From Rutstroemia sp. NJR-2017a BVV2 (lineage: Eukaryota > Ascomycota > Leotiomycetes > Helotiales > Rutstroemiaceae): a stretch of 64,000 bases of DNA. Below are positions 44,264 through 56,079 of this stretch, piece by piece. How positions within the stretch are numbered: the stretch's first letter is position 1; each line of letters starts with the position of its first letter. The position numbers and the translations under genes are program-made. The stretch is taken from positions 372,001 through 436,000 of the forward strand of contig NJPS01000070.1 of NCBI GenBank assembly GCA_002946415.1, in the 5' to 3' direction. The notes below the pieces were generated by a model. The model ran no database searches. It was given only the letters and a program-made list of their open reading frames with translations, and was not told the DNA's origin.

Positions 44264-46291
44264 CTAGACCTTAGCTAGCAGCCAAAGACTGAGAACGGCA
44301 GCGATGATGGTATATGATCGTTTTTGCCAGAATGCGCGAATAGCAGTGATCAAATTCCCTTCCTCGAGGGCTTTGGCAACACCCCAATTTCGAATAAATC
44401 TTATCCAGAACACAGTAAGAAACAGGTTTGTCAACGGGAGGAACATGGCAGCTTGGACCAGCGGGTTCTTGTAGCGGCCTTCGTCAACGGAAAAGAACTT
44501 TGTGAGCAGCCCAGTTAACGAAAGTGATAAACTCGCTATGATGAACTCGGCTGGTTTCTTAGTTTTTGGGAACTCCGAAAACTTTTGCTGGATAAACTTG
44601 ATGCTTAGACAGAGGTTGTGAGTAGCAATCATCGCAAGCTGCAAGTCAGATTCCAATGTTCCATTCCCAAGGTATAAAGCACAAGCTGAGATGAAAGCTG
44701 TGGCAATTGGGAGTAGATCAGCTTTGAGCCATGACTTGGAAGCCGAGGCGCCTGATAGAGGAAGGATTGGAGTTCTGGATTTTATTCCGTCGTCGAGGTA
44801 TGTAATTATAATGTATGAGCTCGACAAAACGGCAGCTATTATGGTATTTTCAATGATATGACCAGAATGCTCATCCCTGAGTTGGTGCCATAGGTGCCTG
44901 AAGTACTGGTTCGGCCCCTTGCCATCGCTCTCATGCTTGGTATTTGTTTCAGTCGCAGTTGAATTTTTCTTATTGATCACCGATGCTAAGGTAACTGGAA
45001 AGAACCTGGTAACTTGGGTTAGCAATGCTATAGACCGGAAGGCCTTGTTCTGAAGCGCTGCCGGAATAGCGCTTGCCGTCCATTTAGCATCTGAGGCAAT
45101 TCGGTGTGCGAGCCATAAGATACGTTCTTTGCGATCCGTGGTCATAGAGGCAACCTTATGGTATTTTGCTTCCTCGTCGGTCTTTTCGTCTCTGAACCAA
45201 GTTTCGGGGAAACAGGTGGCAGCCCATAGTAAGCCCCGCATGACATAGTCTTCCGGGAATGGACGGTCATCCTCCTCCGGCAAAGGGAAGGTGTTACTCT
45301 CAATTTTGTCAGGTCTCTGGTATAGCGCCAGTAATGTATCCAAGTAAGTCGCTAAGCTTTGCCATAGGAACACCGGTGCCAAAATATCCATCGCACCTGA
45401 GAAATGAGATATATAGTATATAAAAACAAGAGAACAATAAACGAAACTAAGGCAATTTTGGTCGCCTATTCGCCAAGTATCTTCAAACGCCGGCACTGTT
45501 TCGTACAGCAGTGCCATCATCGAATAACCCAAATATATAAAGGCCAGTATGTGGTCGAGCGATCGTAGTAATCTATACCTTAAAAGCTCCAAGAACGAAT
45601 AGATCCCATAGTGCCATATTCGTGCAGATATCGTATATTTTGAAGCTAGACAACGTAGAGCTAAACTCGCTGATGGATGTTGGGACGCCAAAAAGAAGTC
45701 GTGGTGTTCATGCAGTAAGGTACGATGTAGAGCAATTAGTGCTTGCCATTGCTCGTTGTTCAGCTTCGACTGCGAAGAAGAATCATCTTGTGCTAAGCGA
45801 GCTTGTTTATTATCAACTTCTATACATTTTGCCTCTACCATAACGAGGCCAGTATAGATGCCCCTCACTTCAGCTACGAGTTGCTCCTGTGAAATGGGTC
45901 TTGTCTCTGGCTGCAGAATGATGCAGTACTCCTCGCTTTCGGGGGCTATTGACTGTGCCTTGCGTGCTGTGCCAGCCGATGTCGTGCCTTTGCTGGATGA
46001 TGCTGTCTGCAAAGACAGTCGAGGCTTCAATGCCTGGGCTCTTGGACGATGTACCTGAACAGATGCAATATCGGAAGGATCAAAGCTCGACAGAGAGAGA
46101 GATGAATCTCGATCCGGTGTCTGCAGCTCCCCCCTTGAAACTTGGGATCTTCGTCCCAAGACGTCTTGTTGTAAACGGTCCGAACCTGAGTTATATGGTA
46201 AGGATGTTGGATGTGCCTTCGAGCGTCGAGATTGTAGGCTTTCCGATCTGCGTAACCATGGAGCCAAATCGGCAGAAGTACCATCCCCCAT
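44264..46291 (-). CDS. Est1/EBS1-type RNA/DNA-binding-domain protein with C-terminal membrane segments; core shortened
   Basis: Single open frame, 675 aa from the ATG at 46291 (MGDGTSADLAPWLRRSESLQ); the frame is open further up to 46354 but without ATG. A long polar N-terminus leads to the conserved block of fungal Est1-domain proteins: EEYCIILQPETRPISQEQLV, EVRGIYTGLVMVEAKCIEVD, QWQALIALHRTLLHEHHDFF and IWHYGIYSFLELLRYRL. After LLYETVPAFEDTW the usual long helical-repeat region (which in the family carries a LYHHLAILARP motif) is missing, and the chain continues with CLSFVYCSLVFIYYISHFSG, then FPLPEEDDRPFPEDYVMRGL and ERILWLAHRIASDAKW, which belong after that region. The C-terminal third has about five hydrophobic segments. 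EBS1/SMG7 relatives act in telomere or nonsense-mediated decay; the membrane-tailed fungal branch is uncharacterised. Confidence 0.7.
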   Translation of the reverse strand: MGDGTSADLAPWLRRSESLQSRRSKAHPTSLPYNSGSDRLQQDVLGRRSQVSRGELQTPDRDSSLSLSSFDPSDIASVQVHRPRAQALKPRLSLQTASSSKGTTSAGTARKAQSIAPESEEYCIILQPETRPISQEQLVAEVRGIYTGLVMVEAKCIEVDNKQARLAQDDSSSQSKLNNEQWQALIALHRTLLHEHHDFFLASQHPSASLALRCLASKYTISARIWHYGIYSFLELLRYRLLRSLDHILAFIYLGYSMMALLYETVPAFEDTWRIGDQNCLSFVYCSLVFIYYISHFSGAMDILAPVFLWQSLATYLDTLLALYQRPDKIESNTFPLPEEDDRPFPEDYVMRGLLWAATCFPETWFRDEKTDEEAKYHKVASMTTDRKERILWLAHRIASDAKWTASAIPAALQNKAFRSIALLTQVTRFFPVTLASVINKKNSTATETNTKHESDGKGPNQYFRHLWHQLRDEHSGHIIENTIIAAVLSSSYIIITYLDDGIKSRTPILPLSGASASKSWLKADLLPIATAFISACALYLGNGTLESDLQLAMIATHNLCLSIKFIQQKFSEFPKTKKPAEFIIASLSLSLTGLLTKFFSVDEGRYKNPLVQAAMFLPLTNLFLTVFWIRFIRNWGVAKALEEGNLITAIRAFWQKRSYTIIAAVLSLWLLAKV

Positions 46292-47528
46292 GGTTTGACG
46301 CTTCCTCGGATGTCTACGTTTGTTGGCGCTGAAAGAGGCTCTATCGTAGAACAAGGATCTCTAGGGACTCCACTGAGGATCAGCATAATCTGAGAGCACA
46401 ATCCGAGTGCACATTGCTGTCTCAATGCAAGGACAGATAGAGGCACTGACCTTTTCTCTGTGGAATAAGAATGAAAATGTGCTTGGAAGGATTTGAGGGC
46501 ACTCGAATCTTTTCGTAGTTTGTCTTGGTGATCCAGCTTTCATGTCACCCGCCGAGGTCGTCGGCTGACTGGAATATTTCCGCTCTCCGCAGAACGTCCC
46601 AACAAGCTGTTTGGTGGCCGACCGCGAGCGAAATTTGACGGAAGCCTGTTGCTAGGCCTACCTGTTGCCAAATTGGCCTATGAATTGATTGAAGCCCAGG
46701 CGGGTATTTGAAGACCGAGGAATAAGATGTTGGTAATGGATTTCGAGAAAAACAGTGGTGATGTGTGAGGATATTCATCCAGGTGACGGGGAAGAAGCTA
46801 CAAGTGTGGAAAGGCTACATTATGTAGATTGCCTTTCCCCCACTAACACCCACTGGGTTAGCGCATTGAGGCTGGACTGCAGTCCGCTATGTGGTTCGCA
46901 TTTTGCCTTCCCAAGAAGTTGCTCGAGCCGTATTTGCTCACCACAGATTTCCCATTTATCTCACCGAAGCCTTGGACAGAAAAGTGAGGCGGGCAAGCGA
47001 GAAGCTCCGCCACTGTACTCGCGTTTCGTCGCCAACGCATCTTCATACAAAGTAGAACATCTCCAAAACGAATATATGTAACAAAAAGGCTGAGGTTCCG
47101 AGCTACAATTTCATTGCGAATAGCAATCTCAAACATCTTGAACTCGTCACGTCAACATTAATCTGCGTATGTCGCCGAATGGCAGAATGCTAAACCCATC
47201 GCGAGATCTCCAACAGAGTGCACACTTATGCGAATCACTGCGGCGAGGCCAAACGAAAAAAGGAAATAGATCGAGGGACAGAAAGTGCGAGAATGCGAAC
47301 ACTAAGGACAGCCCGGCGGTCTGTATAGACTTCATGTGTGTTAAAAATGAAAATAGTACAGAACAGCGGCAAAGCGTCACCCTAACGAGGAGATTCTATC
47401 TCCTTGCAACGAGAGTCATCACTTTGATCAGCACAGGAATCGAGAATCAATCTCGTGAAATCAAGCTCAGTAGACGTACTAGGAAAGCCATCGCCTTCGT
47501 ATTTGCGTGTTTGTGCGCTTCTCTGCTC
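46292..47528. other. divergent promoter region, no certain gene
   Basis: 1.2 kb between two divergent genes. Overlapping frames of 60-139 codons on both strands show no family signal. The frame of the next gene is open back to 47169 but this extension reads like non-coding sequence. Confidence 0.4.
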
Positions 47529-48084
47529 ATGCAGAATCCCTCAGGAATGTCAAGCTCAAAGACAGGTGGGACGGAACTGGCTCGAGGAGGTACGACTGCA
47601 AATCCAAGTGGGCCATCGCGATGGTCAGCGAATACCCCGGAAGAGCTATTGCGGGAATTTGGCGACCAGAAAGCTATGCACAAGATTTTGGTAAGAGCTC
47701 TCCATGAAAGCGCTATGCTTTCGCTAGGACAGAGACTGACATCCTCCCTAACAGAAGAAATTTGTATCTTTGGTCGAAGGCGTCTGTAGACCGTCCTTTC
47801 TGTCCAAACCGCATCCCTTCCTCCTCCTCTTTACGAACGTGGTATTTGCATTTCCAATCACATACCTGCGACATACAAACGGAACAGATAAACATCAGGA
47901 TGATATCATAGCGGGAGGGTTGATTCTGATGATAACGGCGGCTTCGATGACTGGAAACGTATGGGAAACAGCAATGACGCTACTACCGTGGTCTATCATT
48001 TTGGGGTTGCTTTTGAGCTCGTTGATACATCAGGGTTTTGGTTTCGGGAGGAGCAGCGACGAAAGCTATATGGAGGGGATATAG
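47529..48084 (+). CDS. small membrane protein (163 aa), unknown function
   Basis: Two exons: 47529-47690 and 47755-48084 with a 64 nt intron (GTAAGA...AACAG, phase 0). The protein begins MQNPSGMSSSKTGGTELARG, has a polar region with a short helix (TPEELLREFGDQKAMHKIL), and after the splice KKFVSLVEGVCRPSF. Two or three hydrophobic segments follow: PFLLLFTNVVFAFPITYL, IIAGGLILMITAASMTG and LLPWSIILGLLLSSLIHQG. It ends SSDESYMEGI. A second ATG at 47547 (MSSSKTGG) is an equally possible start. No family recognised; the splice and hydrophobic pattern support a real gene. Confidence 0.58.
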
Positions 48085-49506
48085 GAGCTGAATTTGTAGT
48101 TGGATGAGAAGGGAACGGACGACGCGTCGACAGATACCGCTTGAAGAGCAAATATAGACAGGTGGCTTTGGCCTGAATCGTAAGACTCGCGAGAGATTCG
48201 GGCTCATCAGAAACGATGGAGACAATTTCAAATAAGAGATATTGCGGTAGAAAGCATCTGGCATATAATTTTGGTCGAAAGAATAGACTTTGGAGTGTGA
48301 TGGAATGATCTTCGTTAGTAGTCTTGGTTGGCTAAATCAGACTTTCCAGTCTAGCTAGCTCCTGCACACTTCTTGAACTTCTTTTCGTTGTCCTTGCATA
48401 AACCCGTCGTGTAGACTTGGAACCAAAAAGACTATTATCTTGTGGAAATTCCATACGGTAAGTTCTATTTGCGGGATAATGACCAATAAGATGAGAATGC
48501 AGCCTTCTCTTCTGTATCTTTCCTGGTGAACCCGCGTCCACGACACATATCAGTGGGTAAAAGTCAACAGCGAGATTAAAGAGGCCTGGGCTCAGAAAAG
48601 ACGACTTATAAGCTTCAGTTAGGAGCTCCGTGGTGGTAGGGATCCGCGATAATCCGTAACGGAGCGGATTTTGGCAATTGCCAAGTAGTACTACTACTAC
48701 CACGGTTAATCTGCTGACATCCACGGGGCATCTGTTAATCCGGTGGGCATTTAATAAGTGGAGATTTGAGCCGACTAAAGAAAACGAGGATGTGTTCCTG
48801 AAATTTAGACCCGGTGACGGCCTATGTTATCTGGATCGTGATAAACATATATAGTACTAAGAAGCTGTTGCTCAATATCTGCCAAGATCGAGGAAGACTG
48901 TCAAGCTGGGTTATTCGGTACGGTTTCAAAGCATTGCACCCTCCGAGCCCAGTATCGAGTTTGCATAGGGAGGTAATGATGATGGTTTGATGCAATATGA
49001 GGGTAAGGTAAGAAGACGCCAAGTATCTGAGGAGATTTTGATTGTTAATGATATGCACATTTGGAAGATCAAGGATCTTGTTTTGGTATATATCTATATC
49101 CCCAAGTCGGGAAATCCAACTGCCGATATCAGTGATACAAGATGATTCTCTGTCTACCCCACACTCTTCCGCGCTTCCGACTTTCAAAAAACTACTGCCC
49201 TGAGAACTCATCCGACTCTGTAAGGTTAATGCCTGAGAACGTCTCTGATGAATTCCCTCTCTCGGGTGAGTGATTGACCTTGACACTTAGTGACTTATCG
49301 GGACTAGGTTCTACACTGTTGGCATCTAGACCCATAAATCAGTCAATCACTGCAAAGGCCAGAACTTTCTTTGTCGCTAATTTCTAGAAGCAGAAACTTA
49401 TATTTCCACTAAAATCTTGTAATGTTTTAGGTTGCTCGCGACTTGACCTCTTGTCCATCAGAATACTCAAGATAACAGGAATCCATTCTGAAAGGGGTCA
49501 CTCGGA
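48085..49506. other. intergenic, two weak minus-strand frames
   Basis: 1.4 kb. Minus-strand frames at 48332-48724 (contains a GTA repeat) and 48822-49286 begin with GTG codons rather than ATG and show no domain. They may be chance frames; no call made. Confidence 0.35.
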
Positions 49507-50586
49507 TCAAACAAAAGCCTGAGATACGATATGGGCCACTCCACCTACTTCTGGTATCACAGCACGAAACCCGCCAATTTGTACCTCCTCCACTACCCTT
49601 CCTGTCATCGTACTCCCTACAATGCTCTCCACGGTGAATTCCTGCCCGACCTCAATTTCGCCTCTCGCAAGATGCAACGCAGCGCGCGCACTTACCCCCG
49701 TCCCTGTGGGGCTGCGATCGACCTCACCGTCCTCAAAGACATTCACATTCCTGCTGTGGTTCTGGGGATCGTGAGGTGGGCCTGTGAAAATAACCCCGTG
49801 AAGTTCGTTCAGGTCCAAATCGACGGGATGTTCAATCACGATCTTCGGGCTGTTGAGAATTGCTGCGCGAATCTATCGCCCGAGAGAAACAAACGAGCTA
49901 CAATTCTCGGGCACCATCTCTAGTCGCTGGGAGATATGAAGGGCGTCTAGTGAGACAATGGCAAAAAATACGCCCGCCAAAGCAGAGGTCGAAGGTTACT
50001 TCTCCTAAGCTAGCAACCGCAACGGTCTGATGCTGCTGATATACGAATGAAGGCACATTTCTGAAAGATGACCACAGTACCTCGCCTGTCTTGTCATCGA
50101 ATGTCGCACGAGCGTTGACTATCTCCGCTGGACTGCTCAATCTGATTTCTCGGCTCTCCTGGCCTTCCTTGCCCACAAGTCCAGTCTCAAAAATAACTTT
50201 GGTAATAGCCAGAGTAGCATGTCCACACATGGAACTATAGCCGTGTGTGTTGATGAAAAACACATCCAGATCTGCTTCCTTGGGATTACTTGGGCCTGTT
50301 AGGATTGGCCATACATATCGGCGTGGCCTCTTGCTTCCAGCAATAGTCCGCGCCGCAGATGACCATAGTGCTGTTGGAAATAGCGACGCTTCTCAAGAAC
50401 ATTGAAGCCGTGAATAGGTGGAAGACCAGAGACAATGATGCGTGTGGGCTCACCACCGGTATGGGTTTCAATGATGTTGATGCGCCGATACTGAGAGGGT
50501 ACTTGCCACTTCCATAGCGGTTTGAAGGGACTAGTAGCAAGAGGTGCTTCGTTATTAGGGGTGGCTTCGGTGATATCGGTAGACAT
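49507..50586 (-). pseudogene. trans-3-hydroxy-L-proline dehydratase-like (proline racemase superfamily), broken
   Basis: Minus strand, no introns needed. N-terminal INIIETHTGGEPTRIIVSGL, middle FFINTHGYSSMCGHATLAIT (first catalytic site, Cys in MCGHAT) and C-terminal DRSPTGTGVSARAALHLARG. The second catalytic residue is Thr (PTGTG) instead of the Cys (PCGTG) of proline racemase, which marks the dehydratase subgroup that turns trans-3-hydroxy-L-proline into pyrroline-2-carboxylate. Three lesions: a missing base after GHADMYG (about 50305), after which ILTGPSNPKEADLDVFFIN continues in another frame; an extra base in GGCGGGCGTA (about 49980), after which FFAIVSLDALHISQRLEMVP continues; and TAG at 49875-49873 in SLGR-stop-IRAAI. 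Not functional as read. The dehydratase usually occurs with hydroxyproline or proline catabolism. Confidence 0.83.
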
Positions 50587-50965
50587 TGAGAAGGTAGTTC
50601 TAGCGGCCAGAAGGGATTTTAACGCTAGAAGAGAGGCAGAAGAGCCGGATTTTTAGGTATGCACAATATCTATATATTTTACGATCAGAGAAGGCACTTG
50701 CGTCGGTTCGCTTTAGATCTTGTACGGTTGGATCTCCTGGAATTGAGGCCATTTTAACTTGAGTTTTGATGACGTGGCAATTTTGATTGATCAGCGTTTG
50801 CATTAGTGTCCGCCATTACTGTTCGCCTCAACTACGGGGGTTATTTGGAGCCTTGCGTGTGCTCCTGGGACACAAATATGGATATCAATCTGGCTAATCT
50901 GAATCCGAAATTCTCAAGAATAATCGCTACTCCGATTTTTGTTCTCATAGCGAACATTCTACGAC

Positions 50966-52808
50966 CTACGAACTATCCCCAGCTGCTTTCTCATTGGTAG
51001 CAACTGCTAGTTTGGCTGCCTTTTTCTTTTGGGCGTTTTCCAACTTCAAGGCATTTTCCTGACGCCATTTCGGCCCAAAGCGCATGACAATTAACATAAT
51101 TGGGCTGAAAAAAATACATATACCACTCATCAGAGTAAAAGTCCACCCGTTTCCAATACGATTTACTGGAGCATCAATGTTAGCCTGCTGGGTCAATCCT
51201 AAGGCAAAATCGATAGGACTCTAGTAAAAATATTACATGTTGGCTCCAGTCTTTTGACGGGCAATATCTCGATATATGACTCAACAGGGGAAAGAGGATA
51301 TCTGAACTTACTGCATGGAAGAACACTAGCTACTGCTCCTGCGCCGAGCCCGCAACGGACGAGATTACCGGCTGCTGTCGACGCTCCCGCGGTTGTCGGG
51401 TTCAAATCGATCACTAGCAGACTCATCGGTTCCCAACAGCCTACAGACACGAATCCCAGGACAAACAAACAGATCAGAGGAGCAGCCAGATTTTGCTTGG
51501 TCTCCAAGACCCAGCCAAAAACAATCAATATAACACAGTTTAGAGCTACCAAAGGAACTGCAATCTGCAACCGGGCGACCTCAAGTGGATATTTCCCAAG
51601 ATTACTCTCACGACCTTTGGCAATATATGTGCCTGATCTTTTTGCATGTCGGCGGAAGTTCCAGTCTGTCAAGGGGCCGACAGACATGATGCTTACAAGA
51701 CTCCCAACCCCGATGGGAATATAGCAGAGACCTATCTGGAGGGAGTTGAAGCCATAGATGGCAGCGAATTGAGATGGCATAGCAGCATTAACAATATAGA
51801 TGCTACAGAAAACTATCGTGCTGTAGAACAAGACCAGTCCTGACTCCTTGTCGACGGCTATACGCAAAGAAGGTATGGGATTGGGCCAGCCCGGACCTTT
51901 TGTCTCTCGTCGCTGTGCTGCAAGTTCTGCTTGGTCTTGTTTACGTTGCTTGAAATACGTCACGAGGGAAACATTCCATTTCTGTGCGGGAATAGAACCA
52001 TCGCCAACGATTGTGCGGCAGGTCTCTGGCATGAAGATGATAATTGTGACGAGTGCTACTCCAGCAAAAATCGTGAGAAACCAGAAGATCGAACGCCATC
52101 CAAGGAATTGCGCCAAGAGGCCTCCTATAATGGGTCCTATTGTCGGGCCGAGAATGGCACCTGATGTTGCCCAGGCCATATATATACCACGCTCTTGTGA
52201 TGTTGCAAGGTCCGTAACTGAACCTTTGACCAGAGTAATTGTACCACTGCTACCGGCACTCTGGAGGCAGCGAAGGACGAAAAGCGCCGCGTAGTTGCTT
52301 TGGCAAGCTATCCCAATATTCGCCCCTAGGTACAGGACCATACAGATCAGGTACGCAGGTCTCCTCCCGGTCTCGTCAGATGCAGCTGCAGTGAACATGG
52401 GTGCCAAGGCTTGGAAAATCTACACAATCTGTCAGTCCTCATCATCTGCATACCCCTCCCGTGCTAGGTACATACCATATACGAGGTTATCGTCAGATTG
52501 ATCAACGAATCAGATACATGGAGGTCGTCTGCCAGATCGTTCAACGCGGGGAAATAAATGTTCGAGGAGACCGGAGAGAAGAAGGCAGCCCAGGATGCGA
52601 TGATAATGATACTAATCTTCTGCTTCTTACTGAACATCGAGTAGAGCCCAGTGTCAGGATTTTGCGGCTGAGCTTCGCTCTTTTCCGCATCCACCAGCGT
52701 AGAAGAAAACTCACTCTTTTCTACACCTACGGACATGGAAGAGAGTGCAGCATGGTTTTCGGAACTAGAAACAGATTCCGTGATAAGGTCGACTGGCTGG
52801 CTCGACAT
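50966..52808 (-). CDS. MFS drug:H+ antiporter (DHA1 type)
   Basis: Three exons on the minus strand: 52808-52476, 52419-51312, 51198-50966; 557 aa. The first splice joins TITSYM to IFQALAPMF, the second LPC to RLTQQANIDAPVNRIG; both keep frame. The cytosolic N-terminus is polar (SEAQPQNPDTGLYSMFSKKQ). TM1 carries SWAAFFSPVSSNIYFPALND, motif A is SDETGRRPAYLICMVLYLG, and motif C region is ATSGAILGPTIGPIIGGLLA, followed by GWRSIFWFLTIFAG. Twelve helices with a central loop (ETKGPGWPNPIPSLR) fit DHA1 exporters related to yeast Qdr/Aqr1/Dtr1, which export drugs, amino acids or short organic acids. A further in-frame ATG at 52991 would add 61 residues that do not look like a transporter N-terminus, so 52808 is preferred. 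Its start region faces the AT-rich island. Confidence 0.88.
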
Positions 52809-53124
52809 TATTTCTGTCGAAGTGATAGATTTCGAGATAGTTATGGCCTTATGAAGCATCACAAGGAAGAGAAGACGAGGACGACGAGGGGTCTTGCACT
52901 CGAGGGTATGGCGCAATGAAACCAGCGGATGGCAAGTGAGCTTTGACGAGCAAAGTACTTGTAAGCTACAAGCTTCGGTCGATGTCGCCATTTAGAGCTA
53001 CTCCTGAAATAGCAGGAGATCATCAACCAACGGAGCTATAAGTTGTACGTCGTATAATGTATCCAGTCGGCGAAGGGCCAGCTAAGTGTACAAAATAGGG
53101 GGGCCAAACCATCGCACCGAGATA

Positions 53125-54020
53125 AGAGATTAAAAAGATTATTATATTTGTAATACAACGCTTTGCATAACTAGCTTTAAAAACCTTAAATTTTAAAAAC
53201 ATCGATTTTCAAAAATCGCTATTAATCCTACTCTGTACCCTCAATTAACTCAATAACCATATACTGGATTATAATTATATTTGATCGCAAGCTTAATTAC
53301 TATAGTATCTATCATTTAAAAAAAGGTATAACTTCTCTAGAGATATAGAAAGTGATCTCAAATTTGAAGAGCAAATATTGAACTTTGGATTCAGTTTTCT
53401 GAACCTCGGCTTAATGAAAAACACTTTTTTTTTTCTCACTTTTTAATAATTCTAGAATAATTTATTTATTTTATAAGATAAATTAAAAAAGGGATAAGAT
53501 CTAAATAAATCTCGAAGAGAGCTTTAAAATCAACTAGTATTTATTATTATAGGCTTAATATTGTAAAAGTAATTAAAGAAATAGGATTTTTAAAAAAGTA
53601 ATATTTTTAAAATCGATATTTTTAAAGCTAGTTGTACAAAGTATTATATATTATCTCTTATCTCTATAATATACTATCAAATAATCGAAAAGGTTGAAAT
53701 AAATAACTAATCTTATTTCTTTGATATTATATTATAATAATATAAAAATTTCGAAGTAAAATAAATATTTTTAATAAAATAATATAATTAATAAATATTA
53801 ACTCTAACTTTATTAAGATATATATAGATTTTAAGATATTTCAAATCAAAGTACTTATTATTTTTTTCGGTATATAGAGATAGATATTAATCTAGTTAAT
53901 TTATATAAAGTCCAAGCTAGTTACTAAAGTATAGTTACTAGAACTTATATAATAACGACTTCAGAGCTTATTATTCAATTTGTAAATTGTTACTTATATA
54001 AGAACTATATTAGGAGCGTT
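53125..54020. repeat. AT-rich island (about 0.9 kb), RIP-like
   Basis: Composition switches abruptly from ordinary to strongly A/T with TATA/TTAA runs and no open frames. Flanks carry short inverted matches (CGAGATAA at about 53119-53126 and its reverse complement near 54019-54026), so a decayed DNA element is possible. Confidence 0.65.
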
Positions 54021-54087
54021 ATCTCGCACACCAACCTATCTGGGCAAATGTCCGCCAATTTGGGACTCCACAGTGTCCACCTTTGAC

Positions 54088-56079
54088 TTAGGAGGATTTT
54101 TTCAGAGCAGCCTTATGGACCTGGAGCACACATCTCAGTCCGGCCTCCATAGCCCCGTATATCCAGCCGTGTGTGCAACTAGCATGCTCTCCCGCAAAGA
54201 AGACCCGGAACTTCTCCGACTCCTCGGGGTACGGCCAAGCAGGCTGACACATTATCTCGAGGTATTCGCTCTTCTGGCCGGGTGCAAAGTAACAGAACGC
54301 ACTACCCCCCGTCAGTTCGTCCGAGGGGAAGACCTGCGATACCCCCGCCTCCAGCAACTGAAGCGACTTTGCCGAAGGGAATATCTGATCCAGATTCTTG
54401 GCCGCAACGCGCACTTGTCGTTCAGCTGACATGGACCCGAGAATGGTGGCATCCTGCTGAAACGTGTAAGCTGCCATGACGGCACCGCGCTGTGTATTCT
54501 TGACCTGCGAGTTTCCCTCTGTCTTAGGGAACATGGTGTACCTGATAGGCAGGTCGCTGATGAGCCCGCCGTCGGTCCCTTGGCCATGGTCACCGAAGAC
54601 CTTCTCCCACCATCGGTTTTGGTACTGGAGCAAGATCTTCGTTATCTCAATGTAGCAAACGTCGCGGATGGCTTGTTCTACCACTGGGGAAAAGGGACGG
54701 GACTTGGTGATGGCACGCTGTGCGGTATAAGGGACCGAAAGAACGACGAAGTCGGAGGTCCTGCTGAATTTGTCGCCCGCGCCAGTCTCATAGTCGATAC
54801 GGACTCCGGCAGGCGTATCGCCAGACTGGTTAATGTCGGCGATGTTGGTCACGCGGGCGCCGTAGGTGATATTCTCCGCGAGAGGCGCGCTCTTTTGATC
54901 AAGGAAGGCTTTGGGAATTTGGTCCATTCCATTTTGGAGCTGTTCCATCTTGGCTGCTGCCCCCTCTCTGTTGCTCGAGAGGAAGGCGTCTTTCCAGGAC
55001 TCGATAAAGGCGTTCTCGAAGACGACGTGGGCGTTACCGAGATCGAAGAGCCTGAGAGCATCTGGGCTCCATTGTGCAACTTCCTTAAGGTAAGAACGAA
55101 GGGAGTACCGGTCGTATACGTCGGTCACCGCCTGGTATGCATTGTGGATCTTTTCGTACTCAGTCACCCCCACCGAATAGGCCTTCTTGAAGAGTGCTAC
55201 AACGGGTGCGACAGCATCAAAAAACAGGTCGTCGCATGTTCGGCCTCTCTCTTTAGGCTTCAGATTTGGGAAGAGCTTGAGCAACTCTCTATCCTTATTC
55301 ACTAGCTTTCTGTCGAAGTCATCGTACGTCAAGGTGGACCCGCCGAGGTAGCCCGAAAGGTAGATGAACTTGTTCTCCATCTCAAAGTCGAAGAGGGAGT
55401 CGATGTTGAAATTTTTGATGTACGCGTGCAACAGGTAGTGGTTCCTGGGGATGCGCATGGCACCACCCTCGGCATGCAGACCCGGGGCGAAGAAGGGATC
55501 TCGGAAGGTGATCACACGGCCGCCAACTCGGGATGACGTCTCGAGGATATGGACATTGAACCCAGACCTCTTGAGTTCGTAGGCTGCCACTAGACCAGAC
55601 ACACCTCCACCAACAATGGTCACCTGCGATATGTGTTAATCGACCTGATCTCTTGTATGAACTTGCAATCAACCTACACCGTAAGTTTTGGTTGGACGCG
55701 GCAACCCAGTGCTATTAACGATATTCAGCAGCTCATCTTTATCCTGTGCGCTCTCGTCTTGAACTTCACCGTCATTAGAAGCTTCTTTTCCATCGTCGGA
55801 CGAGTCCCCATCATCTGAATCTGTATCCACACAGGAGCCACAGAATTTTGGCATTGACTTTCGGCCGATACCCCATAATTTCTTGAGATCAGTCTCCTTG
55901 ATCACATCCAAGTAATCCTGATCCTTCTTTGCGAAGTGGAGAAGGAAGCCCAGTAGAGGGGCAGTGGAAAGGGAGGTAACATCCCGATGGGTATGCGTGT
56001 AGATTTTAGGTTTTAAGGGCGGAGTGGTGAGCATCCGTGTATCCCCAAGGTCTAGCATGGGTTGAGTACGGCGGGACAT
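54088..56079 (-). CDS. L-amino-acid oxidase (flavin amine oxidase family)
   Basis: Two exons on the minus strand: 56079-55678 and 55623-54088 with a 54 nt intron; 645 aa. The splice joins TYG to VTIVGGGVSGLVAAYELKRS, the FAD-binding beta-alpha-beta motif, followed by HILETSSRVGGRVITFRDPF and GLHAEGGAMRIPRNHYLLHA, the RxGGR and EGGAMRIP blocks of L-amino-acid oxidases. The C-terminal FAD block is RVFFAGEHASCTHGWIYGAM. The enzyme oxidises L-amino acids to keto acids with H2O2 and ammonium. The first 134 residues precede the fold and contain a very acidic linker (DTDSDDGDSSDDGKEASNDG); no secretion signal is visible, so it is probably cytosolic or peroxisomal, although the final KSS is not a clear PTS1. 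The ATG at 56079 is well placed. Confidence 0.9.

Noticed and set aside
48822..49286. Minus-strand frame of 154 codons
   Set aside because: Starts with GTG, no domain, no supporting splice or neighbour; kept only as a note in the intergenic entry.
52809..52991. Upstream in-frame ATG of the MFS exporter
   Set aside because: The added 61 residues (Cys/His/Arg-rich) do not resemble an MFS N-terminus; probably 5' UTR.
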